A stretch of 61,211 bases of DNA from Pseudomonas sp. S30 (GTDB lineage: Bacteria; Pseudomonadota; Gammaproteobacteria; Pseudomonadales; Pseudomonadaceae). The translations under genes and the position numbers were made by a program. The notes beneath the pieces are model-generated. The model searched no databases, was not told the origin of the DNA, and was given only the letters and a program-made list of their open reading frames with translations. The stretch is taken from positions 1 through 61,211 of the forward strand of contig NZ_JACVTO010000026.1 of NCBI RefSeq assembly GCF_016518545.1. Direction: 5' to 3'. Positions 7,971 through 16,097 of this stretch are shown one piece after another; position 1 is the stretch's first letter, and the number at the start of each line of letters is the position of its first letter.

Positions 7971-8864
7971 TCAGGACTGTGAGCCCGAGCGCCCCATCTC
8001 CCGCGCCAGTGCCTCCAGCAACCCCGCCAGCACCATCACCGGCTCGTTCGCATTGCGGTTGCCATGGTGAATCAAGCCGATGTCCCGGTTGAATCCCTGC
8101 TGCCCCAGATCCACCGCGCGCACCCCCGGCGGCCATGCCTGGTGCCCGAGGGTTTCCGGCACCAGGGCGATGCCCACGCCATGGGCTACCAGCTTGACAA
8201 TGGCCTCCAGCTCGTCCAACTCCACGCGTTCATGGGGCGAGAAGTGCATCTTGCGCAGGAAGCGGTCCACCTGCCGGCCGCCGAACGAGGCGCGGTCGTA
8301 GCGGATGAAGGGCTGGGAGGCGAGCAGGTCGTGCCAGTCGTCGTGGGGGGTGTCTTCGGGCACCAGCAGGCGATAGGGCTCGCTGACCAGGGGCACCCAT
8401 TTCAGGTCGGTCGGCAGTGCGAAGGGGGGGTGGATGATCACCGCCAGGTCCACTTCGCCGGCATCCACCTGGTCCAGCAGCTCCATCGACAGCCCTGGCA
8501 GGATTCTTGTACGGGAATTGGGTCGCTGCTGGTGAAAGCGAGCCAGGGCGCTGGGCAGCAGCATGCGCTGGATGGAGGCGATCACGCCGAGGGTGACCAG
8601 TTGCGGGGCCTGGGCTTCGGGGGCTGGTGAGCCGAGGTTGTGGTACAGGCGGATCAGTTCCTGGGCCTGCTGCAGGGTCTGGTAGCCGAGGGCGGTGAGG
8701 TGTGCGCTGCGGCCGGTGCGGTCGAACAGGTCCAGGCCCAGCTCGGCTTCCAGTCGGGCGATCTGGGCGCTGACGGCGGCCTGGGTGAGGCCGATCTTCT
8801 GTGCGGCGGCGGCGAAGGTGCCTTCGCGGGCGACGGCGATCAGGGTCTTGAGCTCGCGGATCAT
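7971..8864 (-). CDS. LysR-family regulator of the VOC / pxp region
   Basis: 297 residues from the ATG at 8864; the frame is open far upstream but that extension lies over the divergent VOC gene. The HTH is at about 18-37 (TFAAAAQKIGLTQAAVSAQI), then a typical effector domain ending near GVGIALVPETLGH. It is divergent from the VOC gene at 9009 with an AT-rich 144-base gap. It likely controls that gene and possibly the MHS-pxp operon; the effector is unknown. Confidence 0.87.
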   Translation of the reverse strand: MIRELKTLIAVAREGTFAAAAQKIGLTQAAVSAQIARLEAELGLDLFDRTGRSAHLTALGYQTLQQAQELIRLYHNLGSPAPEAQAPQLVTLGVIASIQRMLLPSALARFHQQRPNSRTRILPGLSMELLDQVDAGEVDLAVIIHPPFALPTDLKWVPLVSEPYRLLVPEDTPHDDWHDLLASQPFIRYDRASFGGRQVDRFLRKMHFSPHERVELDELEAIVKLVAHGVGIALVPETLGHQAWPPGVRAVDLGQQGFNRDIGLIHHGNRNANEPVMVLAGLLEALAREMGRSGSQS

Positions 8865-9008
8865 TGATAAAAATTCTTTGTGGAAATGACAAATATATAT
8901 TGTTTTTTTTGTCTGTCGGCTAGCCCTATGATGAATTCCAGGCGTAGGGCAAAGGCCGTGGCGGCCTGCCCCGAGCGTCCAACATAACGACAAGCGTGGA
9001 GCCTTCCG

Positions 9009-9434
9009 ATGAGCCTTTCTCCTTTCCACCTGGCAATTCCTGTTTACGACCTTCCAGCGGCGCGGGCTTTCTACGGGGAGACCTTCGGCCTGGCCGAGGG
9101 GCGCTCGGCGGCGGCCTGGGTGGACTTCGACTTCTATGGGCACCAGTTGGTGATCCACGAGCATCCCAAGACCGCGAGCCAGGAGTCGGCGCACACCAAC
9201 GCCGTGGACGGGCACGACGTGCCGGTGCCGCACTTCGGCATCATCCTCAGCTGGGACGAGTGGGAGGCGCTGGCCGACCGGCTCACCGCGCGGCAAACCC
9301 AGTTCGTGATCGAGCCCTACGTGCGCTTCAAGGGGCAGGTGGGCGAGCAGGCCACCATGTTCCTGTTCGACCCGTGCGGCAATGCGCTGGAATTCAAGGC
9401 GTTCAAGGACATGAGCCAGCTGTTCGCCAAGTGA
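9009..9434 (+). CDS. VOC-family (glyoxalase-fold) protein
   Basis: 141 residues with a single vicinal-oxygen-chelate domain: FHLAIPVYDLPAARAFYGETFGL at the start, internal metal-ligand candidates in GHQLVIHEHP, and the terminal FLFDPCGNALEFKAF. GGAG lies 8 bases upstream of the ATG. A lyase or dioxygenase-like role is possible; the substrate is not evident. Position directly between the LysR regulator and the pxp operon suggests a connected catabolic function. Confidence 0.85.
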   Translation: MSLSPFHLAIPVYDLPAARAFYGETFGLAEGRSAAAWVDFDFYGHQLVIHEHPKTASQESAHTNAVDGHDVPVPHFGIILSWDEWEALADRLTARQTQFVIEPYVRFKGQVGEQATMFLFDPCGNALEFKAFKDMSQLFAK

Positions 9435-9780
9435 GGCGCGTGTTGCCTCGACCATAACAAGAGTGCTCGCAGGACCGGGTTCATGGGCGATGGCCGGCAT
9501 GGCCGGCGTCGTCCACACAAGGACTGGAAGGGTGACGAGAGGGAGGGGCTGATTGCAGCCCATCGCGTGCACCACGCAGCGGCGAACCACCGCTCCTGCA
9601 CAACCCACTTCCAGTGAAGCCTGCGCCTACAGGCGCAGCTTCCAAGCCTGACCCGCTGACAGGGATTTCCCCGCTTCACCGTTACTGCCCATCACAACCG
9701 GCCTGCTTCCGGCAGGCATATAAAAACAGGCGCTTGTGCACGCCTGGCTAACAATCCGTTGGTTTCGTGAATGGTGACCT
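9435..9780 (+). other. Leader of the MHS-pxp operon with three hairpins
   Basis: 346 bases without a gene. They contain CTGCGCC-TACA-GGCGCAG (9621-9638), GCCTGC-TTCCG-GCAGGC (9701-9717) and CAGGCG/CGCCTG (9727-9746). The first is a perfect 7-bp stem. They could terminate the VOC transcript or act in the leader of the transporter mRNA; no T-run of useful length follows any of them. Confidence 0.4.
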
Positions 9781-11130
9781 ATGTCTCGCGTATTAGCCCC
9801 AGAGGGGGTGGACGCCTCCGTGTCCGCCGCCGCTCCCGTTTCTGCATCCCGTCCCTGCGACCGCGCCAGCGTCAGCCGACGCGCGGCCATCGCCGCCTCG
9901 ACCGGCACGGCCGTCGAATACTATGAGTTCGGCATCTACGGCTACATGGCGGCGATCATCGCGCCTTTGTTCTTCCCCAGCGACAACCCGGCAGCGGCCT
10001 TGCTGGCGTCGCTGGCGGTGTTCGGCAGCGCCTTTCTCACGCGTCCGCTGGGCGGCATCATCCTCGGCCGCCTGGGCGATCGCATCGGGCGGCGTGGCGT
10101 GCTGCTCACCACGGTGATCGGCATGGGCCTGTCCACGGCGTTGATCGGCTTTCTGCCGACCACAGCCCAGGTGGGCATCCTCGCGCCTATCCTGCTGGTG
10201 CTCATCCGCCTGGCCCAGGGCTTCTTCGCCGGGGCCGAAGTGGTCGGCGCGGCGGCGTTCGTGGCCGAGTCCGCGCCGGCCCATCGGCGTGGCTTCTTCG
10301 GTGCCTTCACCCCGGTGGGCGTGGCCATCGGCGGCGGCACCGCAGCCTGTGTGTGCGGCGTGGTGACCCTGCTGCTCACGCCCGAGGCCCTGGCGGCCTG
10401 GGGCTGGCGGGTGCCGTTCTTCCTCTGCGTGCCGCTGGTGCTGCTGTCCTGCAAGATGCGCCACAACGTCGAGGAAACCCCTGAGTACCAGGCCTTCCTG
10501 AAGAAGGACACGCCGCCCGCCGCGCCGGTGCGTGAGGTGCTGCGCAAGCACCTGGGCAGCGTGGTGCGGGTGGTGGCGCTGGCGTTCGGGCAGAACGTGG
10601 GCTACTTCATCGGCATCGTGTTCATGAACATCTACCTGACCACCTACCTGAAGTTCGACAAGTCCCATGTGTACTGGACCATCGCCAGCATCAGCTTCAT
10701 TGTCGCGGCGATGATGCCGTTCTGGGGCGCGGTGTCGGACCGGGTGGGGCGTCGTCGCACCCTGGCCGTGGGCTTCGTCGGCTACATGGTGCTGGTGATC
10801 CCGATGATGGCGCTGATGAACGGCGCGTCGATCTGGCTGGCGGCGCTGGCGCTGCTGGTGGCCACGCTGCCGATGCCGATCATCCAGTCGGTGGGCTACC
10901 CCACCTACGCCGAGCAGTTCCCCACGCGAGTGCGCTACACCGGCATGGCGATCGCCATCAACCTCGGGGCGATCATGGGTGGCGGCTTGGCGCCGTTCAT
11001 GTCCTCGGCGCTGATCGGCGCAACTGGCAACCTGCTGATGCCGGGCTTCTTCCTGGCCGGGGCTGCCGCGCTCAGCCTGCTGTCGCTGCTGTTCCTGAAG
11101 GAAACGGCCGGGCGGGCGCTGGAGCGCTGA
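9781..11130 (+). CDS. MHS-family MFS transporter (metabolite:H+ symporter)
   Basis: 449 residues with 12 membrane segments. It shows the MHS hallmarks: the STGTAVEYYEFGIYGYMA first helix, motif A as GRLGDRIGRRGVLL (96-109), a repeat of motif A as GAVSDRVGRRR, and FPTRVRYTG. It is the first gene of the operon with pxpBCA. The likely job is uptake of the operon substrate, plausibly 5-oxoproline or a related lactam/dicarboxylate; this is inference from context. Confidence 0.88.
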   Translation: MSRVLAPEGVDASVSAAAPVSASRPCDRASVSRRAAIAASTGTAVEYYEFGIYGYMAAIIAPLFFPSDNPAAALLASLAVFGSAFLTRPLGGIILGRLGDRIGRRGVLLTTVIGMGLSTALIGFLPTTAQVGILAPILLVLIRLAQGFFAGAEVVGAAAFVAESAPAHRRGFFGAFTPVGVAIGGGTAACVCGVVTLLLTPEALAAWGWRVPFFLCVPLVLLSCKMRHNVEETPEYQAFLKKDTPPAAPVREVLRKHLGSVVRVVALAFGQNVGYFIGIVFMNIYLTTYLKFDKSHVYWTIASISFIVAAMMPFWGAVSDRVGRRRTLAVGFVGYMVLVIPMMALMNGASIWLAALALLVATLPMPIIQSVGYPTYAEQFPTRVRYTGMAIAINLGAIMGGGLAPFMSSALIGATGNLLMPGFFLAGAAALSLLSLLFLKETAGRALER

Positions 11131-11152
11131 GCGCGGTGACGAGGTGATGGAG

Positions 11153-11923
11153 ATGACTGTGTTGAAATCGATCGAAACGCTGGGCGGCACCGCTGCCCAG
11201 CCGTGGGTGATAACGCCGGCGGGCGATGCCTGCCTGGTGGTGAAATTCGGTGAGGTGTTGAGCACCGCCAGCAATCGCCTGGCCGCCCAGTGCGCGATCC
11301 AGCTGGGCGAGGCGGTGCGCAGCGGTGAGGTGGTGGGTGTGACGGACATCGTGCCGGCGATGATTTCCATTGGTGTGCATTACCGTCCGGAGCTGCTCGA
11401 CTGCGGCGATGATCGATGCCCCTTCGAGGTGCTCATGGGGCAGATCGAAGCTGTGTTGCGCCGGGCCTCGTCGGGGCCTGTGGTCGAGCCGCGCCTGGTG
11501 GAGATTCCGGTGTGCTACGGCGGCGAGCACGGGCCGGATCTGCTGGAAGTGGCGGACACGCTCGGCCTGACGCCTGACGCGCTGATCGCCCTACACAGCG
11601 GCGAGCCGGTGGATGTGCTGATGCTCGGCTTCGCGCCGGGGCATCCCTACATCGGCGTGCTGGACGAGCGCCTTTCTCCCCCGCGCCGGGCGACGCCGCG
11701 CACCCGGGTCGCTGAGGGCAGCATCGGCCTGGCCAATCGGCAGTCAGTGATCTACCCGCTGGAACTGCCCGGCGGCTGGAACCTGATCGGGCGCACGCCG
11801 CTGACGCTGTTCGACGCCGAGCGACCCGAGCCGTGTCTGCTGCGCAGCGGCGACCGGATTCGCTTCGTGCCCGTCGATGCCCAGACCTTCGATGCCCTGG
11901 AGCGACAGGAGCGTGCGTCATGA
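11153..11923 (+). CDS. pxpB: 5-oxoprolinase subunit PxpB
   Basis: 256 residues, allophanate-hydrolase subunit 1 (KipI/AHS1) domain. Family signatures are GFAPGHPYIGVLDERL and the following TPRTRVAEGSIGLANRQSVIYP. With PxpC and PxpA it forms the ATP-dependent 5-oxoprolinase that opens 5-oxoproline to glutamate. Alternative starts at 11144 (GTG) and 11147 exist; 11153 is preferred because GAGG lies 8 bases ahead. The stop overlaps the pxpC start as ATGA. Confidence 0.88.
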   Translation: MTVLKSIETLGGTAAQPWVITPAGDACLVVKFGEVLSTASNRLAAQCAIQLGEAVRSGEVVGVTDIVPAMISIGVHYRPELLDCGDDRCPFEVLMGQIEAVLRRASSGPVVEPRLVEIPVCYGGEHGPDLLEVADTLGLTPDALIALHSGEPVDVLMLGFAPGHPYIGVLDERLSPPRRATPRTRVAEGSIGLANRQSVIYPLELPGGWNLIGRTPLTLFDAERPEPCLLRSGDRIRFVPVDAQTFDALERQERAS

Positions 11924-12864
11924 GCCTGGAAGTGCTCAGGCCCGGGCTGTGCACCACGTTGCAGGATGCCGGGCGCACCGGCCATCAGCAGATCGGCGTG
12001 CCGGTGAACGGGGCGATGGATGCCCAGGCCTTGCAGATGGCCAACCTGCTGGTGGGCAATCGGCTGGACCAGGGAGCGCTGGAGATCACCCTGCAAGGGC
12101 CGACCCTGCGCTTCGACGCAGGCGCGCTCATCGCCCTGGCCGGTGCCGACCTTGGCGCGCTGCTGGAGGGGCAGGCGTTGCCGCCGAACCAGGCGGTGCG
12201 AGTCAAGCCGGGGGCGATCCTGACGTTCGGCCAGCGTCGGTGCGGGGCCCGGGCGTACCTGGCGGTGGCGGGTGGTTTCCACCTCGGCGCGTTACTGGGC
12301 AGCGTCAGCAGCAACCGCCGCGGGGGCTACCCAGGCGTGCTGGGCCGCGCGCTGGTGGCCGGTGACCGGCTCGGCTTCGCCTCGTGCTTTCGCAATGCGC
12401 CGCGCCTGGTGCTGCCGTCGGCCTTGAAGCGGAGCATAGAGCGTGAGGCCGACCGCGCGATTCGCATTCTGCCTGGCGCCGAATGGGCCGCGTTCGGCGA
12501 GCAGGCGCAGCAGCATCTGCTCGGCAGCGAATACCGCATCGGCAACGACTCCGAGCGCATGGGCTATCGCCTGGAAGGCGCCGAGCTGGCGCTGCGCACG
12601 CCGCTGGAACTGCTCTCGGAGGCCGTGACCTTCGGCACCGTGCAGGTGCCGCCGAGCGGGCAACCCATCGTGCTGATGGCCGACCGACAGACCACCGGAG
12701 GCTATCCGCGCATCGCCAATGTCATCAGCGCGGACCTGCCGCTGCTGGCCCAGCGCCTGCCGGGGGAGGCGGTGCGCTTTCAGCTCACCACCCTGCAGGA
12801 CGCCCAGCGCCTGGCCGTGCAGCGGGCGCGACTGCTGCTGCAATTGGAGCGTGAACATGCTTGA
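11920..12864 (+). CDS. pxpC: 5-oxoprolinase subunit PxpC
   Basis: 314 residues, allophanate-hydrolase subunit 2 / biotin-dependent carboxyltransferase-type (AHS2, KipA) domain. The typical opening is VLRPGLCTTLQDAGRTGHQ, and QTTGGYPRIANVI lies near the C-terminus. It partners PxpB and PxpA. It overlaps pxpB by four bases and pxpA by eight, so the three are translated as a unit. Database names call this family biotin-dependent carboxyltransferase, which is notable because biotin carrier and carboxylase genes follow. Confidence 0.88.
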   Translation: MSLEVLRPGLCTTLQDAGRTGHQQIGVPVNGAMDAQALQMANLLVGNRLDQGALEITLQGPTLRFDAGALIALAGADLGALLEGQALPPNQAVRVKPGAILTFGQRRCGARAYLAVAGGFHLGALLGSVSSNRRGGYPGVLGRALVAGDRLGFASCFRNAPRLVLPSALKRSIEREADRAIRILPGAEWAAFGEQAQQHLLGSEYRIGNDSERMGYRLEGAELALRTPLELLSEAVTFGTVQVPPSGQPIVLMADRQTTGGYPRIANVISADLPLLAQRLPGEAVRFQLTTLQDAQRLAVQRARLLLQLEREHA

Positions 12865-13621
12865 GATCGATTTCAACAGCGACCTGGGCGAAGGCTTCGG
12901 GCTGTATCGCGTGGGTGACGACGAGGCCGTGCTGGCGCAGATCACCTCCGCCAACATCGCCTGTGGCTTTCACGCCGGCGACCCGGCGATCATGCGTCGC
13001 ACCGTGGCGGCCGCCGTGCGCAACGGCGTGGCGGTGGGGGCGCACCCGGGCTTCGCCGACCTGCAAGGCTTCGGCCGGCGCAAGGTGGCGCTCAGCGCCG
13101 ACCAAGCCTACGAATGCGTGCTGTACCAGATCGGCGCGCTGAGCGCCTTCGCGGCGGCCGAGGGCACCTTGCTGCACCACGTCAAGCCCCATGGCGCGCT
13201 CTACAACCAGGCGGCAGCGGACCCGGTGCTGGCCAATGCGATCTGCGAGGCGGTGCGCGATTTCGACCCCAGCCTGTACCTGTACGGCCTGGCCAACAGC
13301 GCCCTGACCGCCGCGGCCGAGGCCCTGGGCCTGGCCGTGCGGCACGAGGTGTTCGCCGACCGCACCTATCAGCCTGACGGCTCGCTGACCCCGCGTGGGC
13401 AGGCCGGCGCGATGATCACAAACGTGGACCAGGCGCTGGTGCAGGTGCGCAGCATGCTGCATCACGGCCACGTGCTGGCGGTGGACGGCACCCCGGTGCC
13501 GGTACGCCCCGACACCCTGTGCATCCACGGCGACCAGCCGGGGGCCGCCGACTTCGCCCGTGCCATCCGCCAGGCCCTGCTGCAGGACGGCGTCGACGTG
13601 CGCGCCGCGCAGCTCGCCTGA
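12857..13621 (+). CDS. pxpA: 5-oxoprolinase subunit PxpA (LamB/YcsF family)
   Basis: 254 residues, full length. The family pattern is plain: IDFNSDLGEGFG, ANIACGFHAGDP, VGAHPGFADLQGFGRR and HVKPHGALYN, which contribute conserved acidic and His residues of the active site. PxpA opens the 5-oxoproline ring together with PxpBC. The start is inside the last codons of pxpC. Confidence 0.9.
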   Translation: MLEIDFNSDLGEGFGLYRVGDDEAVLAQITSANIACGFHAGDPAIMRRTVAAAVRNGVAVGAHPGFADLQGFGRRKVALSADQAYECVLYQIGALSAFAAAEGTLLHHVKPHGALYNQAAADPVLANAICEAVRDFDPSLYLYGLANSALTAAAEALGLAVRHEVFADRTYQPDGSLTPRGQAGAMITNVDQALVQVRSMLHHGHVLAVDGTPVPVRPDTLCIHGDQPGAADFARAIRQALLQDGVDVRAAQLA

Positions 13622-13655
13622 CCCCTTTCCTCGAATCCTTTACAAGAACCAAACC

Positions 13656-14090
13656 ATGGATATCCAGAAGCTCAGTACCCTGATCGCGCTGCTCGAGCGC
13701 TCCAGTGTCGACGAAGTCGAAATCAAGGAAGGCGACAACGCGATGCGCGTCAGCCGCCACAACCGCACCCCCATCCAGCATGTCCACAGTCAGGTGGGCG
13801 CCGTCAGCGTGACGCCGTCCGCCCCGGCGCCCGAGCCTGCTCATCCGCAATTGCAGGGCAGGACGGTGCTGGCGCCGATGGTCGGCACCTTCTACCGCAA
13901 GGATGCGCCCGAGGCGCAGGTGTTCGTCGAGGTTGGCCAGGCGGTGAAGCAGGGCGACACCCTGTGCATCATCGAGGCGATGAAGATGATGAACGCCATC
14001 GAGGCGCCCCATGGCGGCATCGTCGAGTCGATCCTGGTGCAGGATGGGCAGCCGGTGGAATTCAACCAGCCGCTGTTCTCCATCGTCTGA
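13656..14090 (+). CDS. Biotin carboxyl carrier protein (AccB-like)
   Basis: 144 residues. The C-terminal biotinyl domain has EAMKMMNAIEAP, with Lys110 the expected biotinylation site. An N-terminal helical region and a Pro/Ala linker precede it, as in AccB. It is a second, operon-specific copy, not the housekeeping accB, since it follows pxpA by 34 bases. It may carry CO2 for a carboxylation linked to the pxp substrate. Confidence 0.88.
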   Translation: MDIQKLSTLIALLERSSVDEVEIKEGDNAMRVSRHNRTPIQHVHSQVGAVSVTPSAPAPEPAHPQLQGRTVLAPMVGTFYRKDAPEAQVFVEVGQAVKQGDTLCIIEAMKMMNAIEAPHGGIVESILVQDGQPVEFNQPLFSIV

Positions 14091-14099
14091 GGTAGACCC

Positions 14100-15461
14100 A
14101 TGTCCACTGCAACGCTCAACAAGGTGCTCATCGCCAATCGCGGTGAGATCGCCCTGCGCATCCTGCGCGCCTGCAAGGAAATGGGCATCCGGACCGTGGC
14201 CGTGTATTCCACCGCCGACAGCGCGTCGATGCACCTGGGGCTGGCCGACGAGACGGTGTGCATCGGTCCTGCGGCTGCGGCCAGCTCCTACCTCAACGTG
14301 CCGGCGATCATCGCGGCGGCCGAGGTGACCGGGGCCACGGCCATCCATCCAGGCTACGGTTTTCTCGCCGAGAACGCCGACTTCGCCGAGCAGGTGGAGC
14401 GCTCGGGCTTCGTCTTCATCGGCCCCAGGGCCGAGACCATTCGCCTGATGGGCGACAAGGTGTCGGCCAAGCAGGCCATGCGCCGCGCCGGGGTGCCGAC
14501 GGTGCCCGGCTCCGACGGCCCGCTGCCCGAAGACGAGCAGACGGCCCTGGCCATCGCCCGCGAGGTCGGCTATCCGGTGATCATCAAGGCGGCCGGAGGC
14601 GGCGGAGGGCGCGGCATGCGCGTGGTGCAGCAGGAGGCCGACCTGATCAAGGCGGCCAAGCTCACCCGCACCGAGGCCGGCGCGGCGTTCGGCAACCCCA
14701 CGGTGTACCTGGAGAAATTCCTCGGCAACCCCCGGCATGTGGAAGTGCAGGTGCTGTCCGACGGTCAGGGCCATGCCGTGCACCTGTACGACCGCGACTG
14801 CTCGTTGCAGCGTCGTCACCAGAAGGTCCTGGAAGAAGCGCCGGCGCCGCACCTGGACGAACAGGCACGGCAGGAGGTACTGCAGCGCTGCGTGCAGGCG
14901 TGCATCGAGATCGGCTATCGCGGTGCGGGCACGTTCGAGTTCCTGTACGAGGACGGCCGCTTCTACTTCATCGAGATGAACACGCGGGTGCAGGTGGAGC
15001 ACCCGGTCACCGAGATGATCACCGGGGTGGACATCGTCCGCGAGATGCTCGCCATCGCGGCGGGCAACCCGCTGTCGATCACCCAGCAGCAGGTGAGGGT
15101 GCTCGGCCATGCCCTGGAATGTCGGATCAACGCCGAAGACCCGGACACCTTCATGCCGTCGCCCGGCACGGTGACGCATTTCCATCCACCGGGCGGCCAC
15201 GGCATTCGGGTCGATTCCCACCTCTACAGCGGCTACGCCGTGCCACCGAACTACGACTCGCTGATCGGCAAGGTCATCAGCCATGCGCCGACACGCGAGG
15301 TCGCCATGGCGCGGATGCGCAATGCCCTGGACGAAATGGCGGTCGAGGGCATCAGGACCAACCTGCCCCTGCACCGCCGACTGACGCGCGACAGCGGCTT
15401 CCAGGCGGGTGCGGTGAACATTCATTACCTGGAGCAGCTGTTGGCTGAGGACAAGGCGTAG
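14100..15461 (+). CDS. Biotin carboxylase (AccC-like)
   Basis: 453 residues, full length for AccC. It has an N-terminal pre-ATP-grasp domain (KVLIANRGEIALRILRACKE), the glycine-rich ATP loop KAAGGGGGRGMRVV (163-176), and the FIEMNTRVQVEHPVTE active-site stretch. It carboxylates biotin on the adjacent BCCP using ATP and bicarbonate. No carboxyltransferase alpha/beta gene is present, so the partner is either PxpC or a protein encoded elsewhere. Confidence 0.9.
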   Translation: MSTATLNKVLIANRGEIALRILRACKEMGIRTVAVYSTADSASMHLGLADETVCIGPAAAASSYLNVPAIIAAAEVTGATAIHPGYGFLAENADFAEQVERSGFVFIGPRAETIRLMGDKVSAKQAMRRAGVPTVPGSDGPLPEDEQTALAIAREVGYPVIIKAAGGGGGRGMRVVQQEADLIKAAKLTRTEAGAAFGNPTVYLEKFLGNPRHVEVQVLSDGQGHAVHLYDRDCSLQRRHQKVLEEAPAPHLDEQARQEVLQRCVQACIEIGYRGAGTFEFLYEDGRFYFIEMNTRVQVEHPVTEMITGVDIVREMLAIAAGNPLSITQQQVRVLGHALECRINAEDPDTFMPSPGTVTHFHPPGGHGIRVDSHLYSGYAVPPNYDSLIGKVISHAPTREVAMARMRNALDEMAVEGIRTNLPLHRRLTRDSGFQAGAVNIHYLEQLLAEDKA

Positions 15462-16097
15462 GTCAGGCCAAGCGGGGTCGCTGTTCGGGCAGCGGTCCTG
15501 CCTGTGCAAGTCGACTCGTGTTCTGCGTGGAAACAGGATATTTCCACTCACGCTGATCCATATGTGCAACTGTTAAAAATTTAACTTCTAGACTCGGTCA
15601 AAGTTAGGCGACCATCGTCAATAGCTCGACCCAGACACGCATGAACGTTTTGCGCCTTTCGACAAGTTCGACATGTCCATGGAAAGTTTCAACTGAAGCA
15701 GGCCTCTCGGATTAAAGTATTCGACGCTCTGTTCATGACGATCGCAACGCCCTGCAGGTTTTCTCCTGAACGCCTCGTCGAACTCGGCTGCGGCGGACGG
15801 CGCTGCTGAGTCAGGCGCAAAAAATGTCGAAATTTCGAGAACGATCATTCAGTTCCGATGTCGCGTTTCGACACCACGGCAGTTGAGGCTCGTGGATCTG
15901 CCTCCAAGTTTTCGACTATTCGCCTCAGAGCAAAATAAAGTTACACCTGCCCCATCAAGCTTGACTCCTCGCAGCCGAAAGCCTTCACACGGACACATCC
16001 CAACGGCCATGGCAGGCCTCTATAAAATACTTCGGTCCATCGAACGTCGATTCTCCAGAACGTGCGCCCGAGATCGCTGTACCCACCGTATGAATTG
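15462..16097. other. 636-base intergenic stretch before the chemoreceptor
   Basis: No supported gene. A 76-codon minus-strand frame (15618-15848) lacks an RBS and family resemblance. The region is AT-richer than its neighbours and probably holds the chemoreceptor promoter and the pxp-accC transcript end, but I see no clear sigma-28 or terminator motif. Confidence 0.4.

Noticed and set aside
8865..9608. Long upstream extension of the LysR frame
   Set aside because: It lies antisense over the VOC gene and does not resemble LysR sequence; the HTH begins at the ATG at 8864.
15618..15848. 76-codon minus-strand frame before the chemoreceptor
   Set aside because: No RBS and no recognisable domain; the region looks like promoter or spacer DNA.
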